Shown: positions 33,370-43,028, counted from the stretch's first letter. The stretch: 64,000 nucleotides of DNA from Pseudoxanthomonas suwonensis (GCF_000972865.1 NZ_CP011144.1:868001-932000); one strand, 5' to 3'. Numbers and translations are program-made. The notes: a model not told the origin generated them from the sequence alone.

Positions 33370-35694
33370 TCAGTGCAGGGTCGCCGATTCCGGCGCCGCC
33401 GCCCTCATGTCCAGGCGCTCGATCACGCCCTGCATGGCACTGTCGAAGGCGCCATCGTCGGCCACGTGCATGCGCAGGCGGCCGAGGCGCACCATCACCG
33501 CCAGCTCCTCGGCGGACGCGACGCAGAAGCGCACGCCGCGGCGGTTGACGAACAGCAGGCGCGAGGAGATCGGGCTGACCCACGACAGCTTGCCCGGCTG
33601 CACTCGGCCATCCTTGTCGATGAAGTCCAGCCAGGTGCCGACCGGCAGCGTGCGGATGCGCTCGGCGTCGGCGTTGTCGAAATCCAGGGTGTCGGTGCCG
33701 GCGACCAGTTCGATCGCGCCCTGCTCGACCGGGACCGGCTGCGGCAGGGCCACGGCCGGCAGTTCCGGCAGCGGCTTCTCCAGTTCCGGGCGCGCGTCGG
33801 CCACTGCCTGCAGGGTGTCGTGCAGGGCGCCGATCGCCGCGTCGGCCGCGTCGCCGTGCAGGCCGACGCTGGAGAAGACCTTGCGCAGGCCCGGCTGCCA
33901 GTTCTGCAGCCACAGCTTGCCGACGATGTGGCGCTGCGCCTCGCCCATCTCCTCGAGGATGCCGTCGGCCAGCTCCAGCGACTCGACGAACGCGTCGCCG
34001 ACCTCGCCCTCGCGCAGCAGCGCCAGGGTGAGGTGGTGCTGCCACGGGTTGCGCAGGAACTCGGCCACCGCCTGCGGCAGTTGCCGGTCTTCCAGGCGCG
34101 AGGCCAGCTCGAACTCGGCGCGGCTGCGGGCCAGCTCCAGGCGCTCCTGGCCGCGCTGGATCTCGGCGGCGCGGCGCTCGGTGATCTCGATCCGGCGGCG
34201 GTGCTGCTCGAGGAAGTCGCGGAACTCTTCCTCCAGGGTCATGAAGATGGCCAGGTTCTCGTTGAACTCGGCCACCAGCCGGTGGATGATCTCCTCGACC
34301 TTGGCCAGCAGCGTGCGCTCGGCCGCGCTCTCGCCCTGGTTGCCCTCGCAGGCCTCGGCCAGCGCGTTGAGCAGGCGCCGCGCCGGGTGGGTCTTCTGCA
34401 CGAACATGCGCCGGTCCAGCAGCGCCACCTTGACGAACGGCACCACCAGCCGGCCGATCAGCTCGCGCGGGCGGCCGGCCAGGTCGCGTTCGTCCAGCAG
34501 CACGTCGAACAGCATGCCGACCAGGTCGATCGCATCCTCGTCCTTCGGGTCCAGGCTTGTGCTGGATGGGTCCATGCCGAGCTGGCTGGCGTTGGACAAC
34601 ACCTCGCTCTTGAGCCGCTGCGACAGCGACTCCTGCTCATCGCCGATCGCCGCGCTCAGGGTCGCGCTGGGCGTGGCCTGCAGCAGCGACAGCACCGACA
34701 GCATCTCGCGCTGGCTGAGCGGGCGCTGGGCCGACTGCGCCGCCTGCACGCCGCCGGCGACCTGTTCGGCGCCACCACGCATTTCGCGGCTCTGCTGCAG
34801 CAACTGGTGCAGCGCGTCCAGCAGCATGCCCGACCCGCCCGCGCCGGGCGCGCCAGCGCCGTCGGCCGGGTCGAAGCCGTGCTGCTGCATCGCACCGCGG
34901 GTTTCCTGCCAGCGCTGCATGAAGCGCGACGCCCACGCCGGCGAGTACTCCTCGCCCGCCGCCTCGCCCCATGCGCCGTAGTCGGGCGCCTGCGGGTCGT
35001 TCGCGCGCGCCGGCTGCGCCTGGGTCCGCGCGGCGGGTGCGCCGGGCAGCACGCCTTCGCGCACCAGGCGCAGGTCCAGGGTCTCGTACAGCTTGGCCAC
35101 GGTTGCGGCCAGGTCGCGCTCGCACAGCTTGATCAGGACCAGGCGCACTTCCGGCGCCAGTTCCGAGGTGGCGAAGGCCTCGTGCACGGCCACGCCGATG
35201 TGCTCCGGGCCGATCGGGTTGCTGTCGGCGTCCAGTTCCAGCCCGCCGGCGATCCAGCCCAGGCGGCGGTCCAGGCGCAGCAGCACCGGCTTGCAGTCGC
35301 GCAGCACCACGCTGGCCAGGTTGCGCACGGCCAGGCGCGATTCCAGTTCGTGCTCGGCCACCAGGCTCAGGCCACCGGCCTGGCTGGACAGGGCGGCCTC
35401 GGCCGACAGCGGTGCGCCGGTCTCCAGCGCCTGCCACGCCTGCGACAGCTGCGCGCGGAAGCGGGCGGCGATCTCCTCGCGACGGCGGCGCAGCTCGCGC
35501 ATGCCGTCCAGGAACAGCAGCTGCGAGGCGCCGGCACGCTCGGCGCGGTCGAACATGACGTCGTCGTAGCGCGCCACCGCGACGGCGAAGGCATCGCCGA
35601 GTTGCGGCAGGAACGCATCGCGCGCCATCGCCAGCAACCGGGGGTCGCGGGCGTGGGGGTGTGGGATGTTCGGGTCTTGCTGGGTCATGCTCAT
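33370..35694 (-). CDS. DUF1631 family protein, copy A
   Basis: Large soluble protein of 774 residues. The N-terminal part has LDGMRELRRRREEIAARFRA and the segment DADSNPIGPEHIGVAVHEAF; the middle is mostly helical; and the C-terminal 90 residues form a compact beta-rich unit with LPVGTWLDFID, GKLSWVSPISSRLLFVNRRG and FCVASAEELA. The last part looks like a PilZ-type barrel to the eye, which would suggest second-messenger binding, but this is not proven. The DUF1631 gene at 35846 is a paralogue. Function unknown. Confidence 0.88.
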   Translation of the reverse strand: MSMTQQDPNIPHPHARDPRLLAMARDAFLPQLGDAFAVAVARYDDVMFDRAERAGASQLLFLDGMRELRRRREEIAARFRAQLSQAWQALETGAPLSAEAALSSQAGGLSLVAEHELESRLAVRNLASVVLRDCKPVLLRLDRRLGWIAGGLELDADSNPIGPEHIGVAVHEAFATSELAPEVRLVLIKLCERDLAATVAKLYETLDLRLVREGVLPGAPAARTQAQPARANDPQAPDYGAWGEAAGEEYSPAWASRFMQRWQETRGAMQQHGFDPADGAGAPGAGGSGMLLDALHQLLQQSREMRGGAEQVAGGVQAAQSAQRPLSQREMLSVLSLLQATPSATLSAAIGDEQESLSQRLKSEVLSNASQLGMDPSSTSLDPKDEDAIDLVGMLFDVLLDERDLAGRPRELIGRLVVPFVKVALLDRRMFVQKTHPARRLLNALAEACEGNQGESAAERTLLAKVEEIIHRLVAEFNENLAIFMTLEEEFRDFLEQHRRRIEITERRAAEIQRGQERLELARSRAEFELASRLEDRQLPQAVAEFLRNPWQHHLTLALLREGEVGDAFVESLELADGILEEMGEAQRHIVGKLWLQNWQPGLRKVFSSVGLHGDAADAAIGALHDTLQAVADARPELEKPLPELPAVALPQPVPVEQGAIELVAGTDTLDFDNADAERIRTLPVGTWLDFIDKDGRVQPGKLSWVSPISSRLLFVNRRGVRFCVASAEELAVMVRLGRLRMHVADDGAFDSAMQGVIERLDMRAAAPESATLH

Positions 35695-35845
35695 GCGCGC
35701 AACTCCCGCGCGGGCAGAGGGAAACAGGGCTGCGGCCCCCCATGCCGCACAGGCATCCTACGGTGCCGCCGGTCAGGCATCCGTGATCCAGTGGGCATTT
35801 CCGTCGACCCGGAAAACTTTAGCCCCATCACCCACCACTTGGGGT

Positions 35846-38044
35846 TCAGGCCGCGGCCGCCGGCATGTCGAGGAAGTCGACCACCGACTGCATCGCGCTG
35901 TAGAAGGCGTCCTCGTCGCGATGCAGGCGCAGCCGCCCGAGCCGGACCATCGCCGCCAGCTGCTCGGGCGAGGCCACGCAGAAGCGCGAGCCGCGCCGGT
36001 TGACGAACATGCGCCGGCCGGAGATCGGGCTGACCCAGGCCAGCTTGCCCGGCTGCACCTGGCCGTAGCGGTCGATGAAGTCCAGCCAGGTGCCCAGCGG
36101 CAGGGCCTGGAAATACTCGGCCGTATCGATGTCGAACCCGATCTGCTCGGCGGGCTCTTCGGGCAGCAGCGACGCCGCCTCCGGCTCGACCGCGGGCGGC
36201 GCCGGCTCCGGCGGAAGCTCCGGTGCCGGCGCGTCGGCGGCCTGGCGGCCACGCAGCACGTCGACCAGGGTCGCGGCGGCCGCTTCCGCCGCCGCCGGGG
36301 ACAGTCCCGCCTCGGCGTAGAGCCGCTGCAGCGCCGGCCGGTGCGCCTCGAGCCACGGCTCGGCAATGCGCGGCGAGGCGTCGATGGCGGCCAGCAGACC
36401 GTCGGCCAGGGCCATCGCTGCGGCCACCCCCGAGCTCCCGGCGACGCCTTCGCGCAGGGCGATGCGCTCCACGTGCCTTGCCCACGGCCGCCGCAGGAAT
36501 CCTTCGATCACCGCCGGCAGTTCGCGTCCGTCCAGGCGCGAGGCCACCCCCTCGCCGGCGCAGGCACGCGCCGCCAGGCGCCGTTCCTCGGCCCGCTGCA
36601 GTTCGGCCGCGCGGCGCTCGGCGATCTCCACCCGGCGCCGGTACTGCTCGAAGTAGGCGCCGAATTCCGACTCGGCCTGCAGGAACACGCCCAGGTGCTC
36701 GTCGAAGTCGCGCACCACGCGCGTCGCGGTTGCCTGCACCTGGGCCAGCAGCGCCAGCTCGGCGGCGGTCTCGCCCGGGTTGCCGTCGCAGGCGTCGGCC
36801 AGCATGTTCAGCAGGCGCCGCACCGGATGGCTGTCGCGCACGAACAGGCGCGGATCCTGCAGCGCGACCTTGGCCACCGGCACCAGCAGCTGGCCGAGCA
36901 CCGGGCGCAGGTCGGCCCGCAGCTGCGATTCGCCCAGCATGGCCTGGAACAGCATCGCCACCAGGTCCAGGGTGTCGGCGTCGGCCGGGTCGATGCGCGC
37001 CGACCCCGGACCGACGCCGAGCATCGCCGCGTGGGCCAGGATCTCGCGGCGCAGGCCGGCGCGCAGGTCGCCGCCGCGTTCTATCTCGTCGAAGCCGGCC
37101 TGCGCGGTGGTCTGCAGCAGTGACAGCGCCGACGCCAGTTCGCGCGGCGACAGGGCGCGGAGCTCGCCGGCCGCGGCGGCGTTCCCATCGTCGCGCGCGC
37201 CCTGCAGCAGGCGGTGCAGTTCGGCCGGCAGCAGTTCGTGGTCGGCGCGGGCGTGCACGTCGATCGCGCTGGCCGCCTGCGCTGCGCGCTGGCCGCCCTG
37301 CCACTGGCTGAAGAAGCGGGTGATCCAGTCCGGCGTGTCCTCGCGCCCGGGACCGGCCAGGCCGGGGATCGCGCGCCGGCGCGCGCGACCTTCGGCCAGC
37401 TCGGTGGTGCGGGCGATGGCCTGCAGCTGCTGTTCCAGCGCCTCGTAGAGCACGCCCACCCGTTCGACCATGCCCGGCTCGCACACGCGCACGGCGGCCA
37501 GCTGCGCGCGCGGCGCCAGCCGGGTCGCGGAGACGGCGGCGTATACCGCCACGCCCAGGTGCTCGGGGCCGATCGGGTTGCTGTCGCCGTCCAGGCGCAG
37601 GCCGCCAGCGATGAAGCCCAGGTAGCGGTCCAGCCGCATCAGCTCCGGCCGCCACTGCTGCTGGATCGCGCCGGCCAGGTTGCGCACCGCCAGCCGCACT
37701 TCCAGCTCGGCGTCGGCGACCAGGGTCAGGTCATTGCCGCGCGACAGGGTGCGCTCGACCGACAGCGGGCGTCCGGCCTCCAGCGCCTGCCAGGCCTTCG
37801 CCAGGTGCGCGCGGAAGCGGGCGATCAGCGACTCACGCTCGCGGCGCAGTTCCTGGATCGCGTCCAGGTAGTCCTTCTGCAGCGCCGGCGGCGCCTTGTC
37901 GGCCAGCTGGAACAGGCCGGCGCCCACCCCGTCCAGTTCGGCGGCGAACACATCGGCCAGCGGCAACAGGATGCTCTCCCGGACCTGGTTGAGCAGGTCC
38001 AGGTTGCGGCTGGGCAGTTCGTCTACGAAGGGCGGTGTCTGCAT
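35846..38044 (-). CDS. DUF1631 family protein, copy B
   Basis: Protein of 732 residues, a paralogue of the adjacent copy A with the same layout: N-terminal IQELRRERESLIARFRAHL and DGDSNPIGPEHLGVAVYAA, a helical middle including VPVAKVALQDPRLFVRDSHP, and C-terminal LPLGTWLDFID, GKLAWVSPISGRRMFVNRRG, FCVASPEQLA. The closest match between the pair is in the N-terminal part and the last 90 residues; the middle has diverged. It is upstream of copy A by 151 bases on the same strand and diverges from the nitroreductase gene. Confidence 0.88.
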   Translation of the reverse strand: MQTPPFVDELPSRNLDLLNQVRESILLPLADVFAAELDGVGAGLFQLADKAPPALQKDYLDAIQELRRERESLIARFRAHLAKAWQALEAGRPLSVERTLSRGNDLTLVADAELEVRLAVRNLAGAIQQQWRPELMRLDRYLGFIAGGLRLDGDSNPIGPEHLGVAVYAAVSATRLAPRAQLAAVRVCEPGMVERVGVLYEALEQQLQAIARTTELAEGRARRRAIPGLAGPGREDTPDWITRFFSQWQGGQRAAQAASAIDVHARADHELLPAELHRLLQGARDDGNAAAAGELRALSPRELASALSLLQTTAQAGFDEIERGGDLRAGLRREILAHAAMLGVGPGSARIDPADADTLDLVAMLFQAMLGESQLRADLRPVLGQLLVPVAKVALQDPRLFVRDSHPVRRLLNMLADACDGNPGETAAELALLAQVQATATRVVRDFDEHLGVFLQAESEFGAYFEQYRRRVEIAERRAAELQRAEERRLAARACAGEGVASRLDGRELPAVIEGFLRRPWARHVERIALREGVAGSSGVAAAMALADGLLAAIDASPRIAEPWLEAHRPALQRLYAEAGLSPAAAEAAAATLVDVLRGRQAADAPAPELPPEPAPPAVEPEAASLLPEEPAEQIGFDIDTAEYFQALPLGTWLDFIDRYGQVQPGKLAWVSPISGRRMFVNRRGSRFCVASPEQLAAMVRLGRLRLHRDEDAFYSAMQSVVDFLDMPAAAA

Positions 38045-38181
38045 CGGCCTGTGAATTTAAGGCGCGCACATGAACCGCGTGTGCAGGCCAGGTCCGTCCC
38101 TGTCCCGGAGCGTGCGGGGGGTGGGCGCCTATACTTCCCACCTGTCGGCACGCCGCGGCCGGACTTGAGCGATTTGAGATT

Positions 38182-38757
38182 ATGCGCACACTTTCGGCCC
38201 TGCAAGCCCTCGACCAGCGGCGCTCGGTGCCCTCGATGCAGCTGGGCGAACCCGGCCCGGACGAGGCCACGCTGCTGCGCATGCTGGCCTCGGCAGTGCG
38301 CGTGCCCGACCACGGCAAGCTGGTGCCGTTCCGCTTCCTGCGCATCGCCGGCGATGCCCGCCACGCGCTCGGCGCATTCCTCGCCGAGCGGGCGCTGCAG
38401 CGCGATCCGCAAGCGGCTCCCCACCAGATCGACAAGGACCGCCAGCGCTTTTCGCACGCGCCGCTGGTGGTGGCGGTGGTCGCCCGCCTGCAGGCCGGGC
38501 ACAAGGTGCCCGAGCAGGAGCAGCTGCTGAGCGCCGGCTGCGTCTGCTTCGCCCTGCTCCAGGCCGCGCAGGCGCTGGGCTTCGGCGCGCAATGGCTGAC
38601 CGCGTGGATGGCCTACGACCCGGAGGTCGCGCGCGTGCTGGGGCTGGCCGGCCACGAGCGGGTGGTCGGCTTCGTCCACATCGGCACGCCGCTGCAGGAC
38701 GTGCCCGAGCGCGAGCGCCCGGACCCACGCACGCTGCTGGCGGACTGGGCGCCGTGA
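38182..38757 (+). CDS. Nitroreductase family protein (YdjA-like)
   Basis: FMN-dependent NAD(P)H nitroreductase-fold protein of 191 residues. The FMN-binding start LDQRRSVPSMQLGEPGPDE, the segment RVPDHGKLVPFRFLRI and the C-terminal GHERVVGFVHIGTPL fit the short YdjA type. The physiological substrate is unknown. Its stop overlaps the GTG start of the exonuclease gene (GTGA), so the two are probably translated together. Confidence 0.9.
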   Translation: MRTLSALQALDQRRSVPSMQLGEPGPDEATLLRMLASAVRVPDHGKLVPFRFLRIAGDARHALGAFLAERALQRDPQAAPHQIDKDRQRFSHAPLVVAVVARLQAGHKVPEQEQLLSAGCVCFALLQAAQALGFGAQWLTAWMAYDPEVARVLGLAGHERVVGFVHIGTPLQDVPERERPDPRTLLADWAP

Positions 38758-39731
38758 CCGCCGGCGACGCCGCCGTCGCGCCCGGCCCGGCGGCGGCGCA
38801 ACCGTCGCTGCACCTGGTCGACGCCAGCCTGTACGTGTTCCGCGCCTGGCACTCGATGCCCGACGAGTTCCGCGACGCCCACGGCTGGCCGACCAACGCC
38901 GTGCACGGCTTCGCCCGCTTCCTGCTCGACCTGCTCGAGCGCGAGCGGCCACGGCACATCGCCATCGCCTTCGACGAGGCGCTGGACAGCTGTTTCCGCA
39001 ACCGCATCTATCCGGCCTACAAGGCCAACCGCGAGCCGGCGCCGGAGGAGCTCAAGCGCCAGTTCGCGCACTGCAAGGCACTGTGCGCCGCACTCGGGCT
39101 GGCGGTGCTGGCCGACCCCGACTACGAGGCCGACGACCTGATCGGCAGCGCCCTGTACCGGGCCCGGCCGGCCGGCTACCGCGGGATCATCGTCTCCGCC
39201 GACAAGGACCTGTCGCAGCTGCTGGGCGAGCACGACGAGCAGTGGGACTACGCCCGCGCCCAGCGCTGGAACGCGGCCGGGGTCAAGGCGCGGCACGGCG
39301 TGCACGCCCACCAGATCGCCGACTACCTGGCGCTGACCGGCGACGCGGTCGACAACATCCCCGGCGTCGGCGGCGTCGGCGCCAAGACCGCGGCGGTGCT
39401 GCTGGCCCACTTCGGCAGCCTCGACGCGCTGCTGGAGCGGGTCGACGAGGTCGCGTTCCTGCGCCTGCGCGGCGCCGCCCAGGTCGCCGTCCGCCTGCGC
39501 GAGCAGCGCGAGCACGCGCTGCTGTGGCGGCAGCTGACCACGATCGCCTGCGACGCCCCGCTCGGCTACGACGACCCGGTCGCCGCGCGCGCCGAGGCCG
39601 ACCCGGAGATGCTCGACGCGCTGGCCGCGACCCTGCGCTTCGGCCCGATGACCCGGCGCCGCCTGCGCACCGCGGCCGGGCTGGACGCCGACGGCGCCGC
39701 CGACGCGCCTCCGTCACCGTTTCCCGCTTAG
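38754..39731 (+). CDS. 5'-3' exonuclease / flap endonuclease family protein
   Basis: Protein of 325 residues related to the 5'-nuclease domain of DNA polymerase I and to Xni. It has the N-terminal metal site HLVDASLYVFRAWH, IAFDEALDSCFRN and YPAYKANREPAP, the acidic cluster DPDYEADDLIG and ADKDLSQLL, and the helix-hairpin-helix DAVDNIPGVGGVGAKTAA. All the usual acidic residues appear present, so activity is likely. The GTG start at 38754 overlaps the nitroreductase stop. It would process flaps or primers in repair and replication. Confidence 0.92.
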   Translation: MTAGDAAVAPGPAAAQPSLHLVDASLYVFRAWHSMPDEFRDAHGWPTNAVHGFARFLLDLLERERPRHIAIAFDEALDSCFRNRIYPAYKANREPAPEELKRQFAHCKALCAALGLAVLADPDYEADDLIGSALYRARPAGYRGIIVSADKDLSQLLGEHDEQWDYARAQRWNAAGVKARHGVHAHQIADYLALTGDAVDNIPGVGGVGAKTAAVLLAHFGSLDALLERVDEVAFLRLRGAAQVAVRLREQREHALLWRQLTTIACDAPLGYDDPVAARAEADPEMLDALAATLRFGPMTRRRLRTAAGLDADGAADAPPSPFPA

Positions 39732-39740
39732 CATTGGCCC

Positions 39741-40301
39741 ATGGCCGACGACCCCGATTCCAATCCACCCCGCACCGTCTACGAAGGCCGCTACCAGCGC
39801 ATGGTGGTGCGCGGCACCTGGGAGTACTCCGAGCGCACCCATCCCGGCGGACTGGCCGCGATCATCATCGCCGTCACCCCGGATGACCGCGTGCTGTTCG
39901 TCGAGCAGTTCCGCATTCCGCTGCAGGCGCGCACGATCGAGATGCCGGCCGGGCTGGTCGGCGACATCGACGCCGGCGAGTCGATCGAGCAGTCCTCGAT
40001 CCGCGAGCTGGAAGAGGAAACCGGCTGGACCGCCGGGCACGCCGAGGTGCTGATGACCGGCCCCACCTCCTCCGGCGCCAGCAGCGAGAAGATCGCCTTC
40101 GTCCGCGCCACCGGCCTGCGCAAGGTCGGCGCCGGCGGCGGCGACGCCAGCGAGGACATCACCGTGCACGAGGTGCCGCGCGCCGAGGCCGCCGCCTGGC
40201 TGGCGCGCAAGCTGGAGCAGGGCTACGAGCTGGACGCCAAGCTCTGGGCCGGCCTGTGGATGATCGACCACAACCTGGACGGCAGCCCGCGTGGGCGCTG
40301 A
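39741..40301 (+). CDS. NUDIX hydrolase, ADP-ribose pyrophosphatase type
   Basis: Protein of 186 residues. The Nudix box is complete: GDIDAGESIEQSSI followed by RELEEETGW. The proline-containing stretch after it (TGPTSSGASSEKIAFV) and the N-terminal domain with RGTWEYSERTHPGG resemble ADP-ribose pyrophosphatases. Specific substrate not proven. It overlaps the next gene by 11 bases. Confidence 0.9.
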   Translation: MADDPDSNPPRTVYEGRYQRMVVRGTWEYSERTHPGGLAAIIIAVTPDDRVLFVEQFRIPLQARTIEMPAGLVGDIDAGESIEQSSIRELEEETGWTAGHAEVLMTGPTSSGASSEKIAFVRATGLRKVGAGGGDASEDITVHEVPRAEAAAWLARKLEQGYELDAKLWAGLWMIDHNLDGSPRGR

Positions 40302-41085
40302 CAGCCACGCCGCCGCCGCGCCGCTGCTGCAGGCCGGCGATCCGCCGCCGTTCGAGCTGCTGAACCCCGAGGGCGCATCGCCCTGGCTGTTCACCGCCGA
40401 CCACGCCGGCCAGGCGGTCCCGCGCGCGCTCGGCGACCTGGGCCTGCCGCCGGGCGCGATCGACCGCCACATCGGCTGGGACATCGGCGTCGCCGGCACC
40501 GCCCGGCAGCTGGCGCGACTGCTCGACGCCTGGACCATCCTGCAGACCTACTCGCGGCTGGTGATCGACTGCAACCGGCCGCTGGATTCGCCGACCTCCA
40601 TAGTCATCGCCAGCGACGGCACCGCCGTGCCGGCCAATGCCGGGCTCGCGCCGGAGGCGCGCACCGCGCGCGTGCTGGAGATATTCCTGCCCTACCACGC
40701 CAAGATCGTCGAGGCGCTGGACCTGCGCAGCGCGACGCGGCGCCCGACCCTGCTCGTCACCCTGCACAGCTTCACCCCGAAAATGAGCGGGATGGCGCGG
40801 CCCTGGCACTGCGGCGTGCTCTACCACCGCGACGCGCGCCTGGCGCACGCCCTGCGCGACGCGCTGCAGGCCGAGGGCGACCTGGTGGTCGGCGACAACC
40901 AGCCCTATTCGGTCAGCGATACCAGCGACTACGCGATCCCGGTGCACGGCGAATCGCGCGGCCTGCCGCACGTGGAACTGGAGATCCGCCAGGACCTGAT
41001 CGCCGACGAAGCCGGGCAGCTCGCCTGGGCGCGGCGCCTGGCGCGGCTGCTGCAAATGCTGGAGCCGGGCTTCGCCGTTGCCTGA
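40291..41085 (+). CDS. N-formylglutamate amidohydrolase family protein
   Basis: Protein of 264 residues with the family motifs LFTADHAGQAVPRALG, HIGWDIG, SRLVIDCNRPL, TLHSFTPKM and VHGESRGLPHVELEIRQD. The metal-binding His and Glu positions appear kept. The GTG start at 40291 lies inside the end of the NUDIX gene, so coupling is likely. No histidine degradation genes are nearby, so a general amidohydrolase role is as likely as a Hut role. Confidence 0.9.
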   Translation: MGADSHAAAAPLLQAGDPPPFELLNPEGASPWLFTADHAGQAVPRALGDLGLPPGAIDRHIGWDIGVAGTARQLARLLDAWTILQTYSRLVIDCNRPLDSPTSIVIASDGTAVPANAGLAPEARTARVLEIFLPYHAKIVEALDLRSATRRPTLLVTLHSFTPKMSGMARPWHCGVLYHRDARLAHALRDALQAEGDLVVGDNQPYSVSDTSDYAIPVHGESRGLPHVELEIRQDLIADEAGQLAWARRLARLLQMLEPGFAVA

Positions 41086-41172
41086 GCGGCGAATGAATCC
41101 GTGACCGGCCGCACTGTAACCGGTACCAGTCCCGGTCGTGCAGGTCCGGCGCGATCCGGCATACTCGACCGG

Positions 41173-41853
41173 ATGCCTCGCTCCCCCCTCCCGATGCCCG
41201 CCACGCGCCCGATCCTCCTGCCCCTGCTGCTGGTCGCCACCCTGGGCGGCTGCTCGTTCGGCGGCGGCAGCAAGTCCACCCCCAGCGTGTACGAGGCGTT
41301 CGATTCCTCCAATACGTACTCGCGCAGCCTCGACCATTCGCCGCGGCAGGCCTGCGAGGCCGCGCGCCGCGCACTGCTGAGCCAGGGCTTCGTGGTCGGA
41401 CGCGCCGAAGCCGACGTGGTCGAGGCGCGCAAGTATTTCCAGCAGGACGAGAGCCACGAGCAGGTCGAATTCCGCGCGGTGTGCATGCCGCAGACGCGCG
41501 GCGACCAGCAGACTCTGGTCTTCGTCAACGCGGTGCAGGACCGCTACGCGCTGCGCCGGAGCAACACCAACGCCAGCCTCGGCGTGAGCGCGCTGGGCTC
41601 GGTGTCGCTGCCAATCGGCTCCAGCGAGGACTCGCTGGTCAAGGTCGGCAGTGCGACGCTGCAGGACCCGAACTTCTACAAGCGCTTCTTCGCCGTGCTC
41701 GACCGCTTCCTGCCCGAGCAGATCGAGCGCCCGGGCAAGCCTGCGGCATCGCCGCAGGCGCAGCCCACGCTGTTTCCGATGCTGCAGTACCCGCAGCCGG
41801 TGCCGGCCGAGTTGCCGCCGGAACAGGCGCCGCTGCCCACGCCGCCGTTGTAG
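41173..41853 (+). CDS. DUF2242-like lipoprotein
   Basis: Predicted lipoprotein of 226 residues: signal peptide with lipobox LGGC, then a domain with YEAFDSSNTYSRSLDHSP and CEAARRALLSQGFVV that fits DUF2242, and a Pro/Gln-rich tail. An in-frame ATG seven codons later (41194) is also possible. The stop codon TAG at 41851-41853 lies inside the head of a REP (TGTAGGAG), so the last residues (PTPPL) may have been set by the repeat. Function unknown. Confidence 0.85.
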   Translation: MPRSPLPMPATRPILLPLLLVATLGGCSFGGGSKSTPSVYEAFDSSNTYSRSLDHSPRQACEAARRALLSQGFVVGRAEADVVEARKYFQQDESHEQVEFRAVCMPQTRGDQQTLVFVNAVQDRYALRRSNTNASLGVSALGSVSLPIGSSEDSLVKVGSATLQDPNFYKRFFAVLDRFLPEQIERPGKPAASPQAQPTLFPMLQYPQPVPAELPPEQAPLPTPPL

Positions 41854-41946
41854 GAGACGTGCTCCGGCCGACGATCGATGCCGTCGGTGCAGGCGACTTC
41901 TGCATGATCCCGACGCCCGTGTCGCCCACTGAAGTGGGCTCCTACA
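41849..41946. repeat. REP doublet 5
   Basis: The left head TGTAGGAG is followed by a degenerate stem (ACGTGCTCCGGCCGACG); the right head GCCCACTGAAGTGGGCTCC then TACA is intact. The TAG in the left head is the stop codon of the DUF2242-like gene. Doublet 6 follows after 17 bases. Confidence 0.85.
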
Positions 41947-41963
41947 GGGACGGCCTGCGCTTT

Positions 41964-42060
41964 TGTAGGAGCTGGCTTCAGCCGGCGACACGCCACGCAG
42001 GCACAGGCGACTCCTTCATGGTCCCGACGCCCGTGTCGCCGGCTGAACCCGGCTCCTACA
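41964..42060. repeat. REP doublet 6
   Basis: TGTAGGAGCTGGCTTCAGCC on the left and GCCGGCTGAACCCGGCTCC then TACA on the right. On the minus strand the right head provides the TAG stop codon of pip at 42056-42058. Confidence 0.9.
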
Positions 42061-43000
42061 GCGCGAAGGCGTCGGTGGCGCGCACCAGGGCGTCGACGTT
42101 CTCCGGTTCGAACGCCGAATGCCCCGATGCCGGGCTGATTTCCAGCTTCGAGGCCGGCCAGGCCTTGTGCAGTTCCCAGGCGTTCTGCAGCGGGCAGACC
42201 ACGTCGTAGCGGCCGTGCACGATCACGCCGGGAATGCCGGCGATGCGGTGCACGTCGCGCAGCAGCTGGTCCTCGACCTCGAAGAAACCGCCGTTGACGA
42301 AGTAGTGGTTCTCGATCCGGGCGAAGGCCAGGGCGAAGTGCGGGTCCTGGTGGCTGTCGACGAAGTCGGCGTCCACGTGCAGGAAACTGGTCGCCCCCTC
42401 CCACACGCTCCAGGCCTTGGCCGCGGCCAGCCGGGTGGCCTCGTCCTCGCTGGTCAGGCGGCGGTGGAAGGCCGAGATCAGGTCGTGGCGCTCCACCGGC
42501 GGGATCGCCGCGAGGTAGTGCTCCCACGCATCCGGGAACAGGCGGTTGGCGCCTTCCTGGTAGAACCACTCCAGCTCCCAGCGGCGCAGCATGAAGATGC
42601 CGCGCAGGACCAGTTCGGCCACCCGCTGCGGATGGGTTTCGGCGTAGGCCAGCGCCAGGGTCGAGCCCCAGCTGCCGCCGAACACCTGCCAGCGCTCGAT
42701 GCCGAGCTTGCCGCGCAGCTTCTCGATGTCGGCGACCAGGTCCCAGGTGGTGTTGTCGACCAGGTCCGCGTGCGGAGTCGAGCGGCCGGCGCCGCGCTGG
42801 TCGAACAGCACGATCCGGTACTTCGCCGGATCGTGGAAGCGGCGCATCTTCGCGCTGCAGCCGCCGCCCGGGCCGCCGTGCAGCAGCACCACCGGCTTGC
42901 CGTCCGGGTTGCCGCACTGTTCGTAGTAGAGCTCGTGGCGGCCGTCGACCTTGAGGGTGCCGGTGTCGAACGGTTCGATCTCGGGATAGAGCGTGCGCAT
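42056..43000 (-). CDS. pip: Proline iminopeptidase
   Basis: Alpha/beta hydrolase that removes N-terminal proline from peptides, 314 residues (family S33). HGGPGGGCSAKMRRFHDP forms the oxyanion hole, GGSWGSTLALAYAETHP carries the nucleophile Ser, and the Asp (GRYDVVCP) and His (SGHSAFEPEN) complete the triad. The start MRTLYPEIEPFDTG at 43000 is the conserved one; a TAGAAT -10 lies about 29 bases upstream. The stop codon TAG belongs to REP doublet 6, and the C-terminus ends ATDAFAL. Confidence 0.95.
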   Translation of the reverse strand: MRTLYPEIEPFDTGTLKVDGRHELYYEQCGNPDGKPVVLLHGGPGGGCSAKMRRFHDPAKYRIVLFDQRGAGRSTPHADLVDNTTWDLVADIEKLRGKLGIERWQVFGGSWGSTLALAYAETHPQRVAELVLRGIFMLRRWELEWFYQEGANRLFPDAWEHYLAAIPPVERHDLISAFHRRLTSEDEATRLAAAKAWSVWEGATSFLHVDADFVDSHQDPHFALAFARIENHYFVNGGFFEVEDQLLRDVHRIAGIPGVIVHGRYDVVCPLQNAWELHKAWPASKLEISPASGHSAFEPENVDALVRATDAFAL

Positions 43001-43028
43001 GCCGGGGCTCGCTGCGGATGAACGGCCG

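Noticed and set aside
35695-35845. A cyclic di-GMP riboswitch or small gene between the two DUF1631 genes
   Set aside because: No GEMM-type core or good ribosome site is visible. The spacer has one short GGGG/CCCC symmetry near the copy B stop only.
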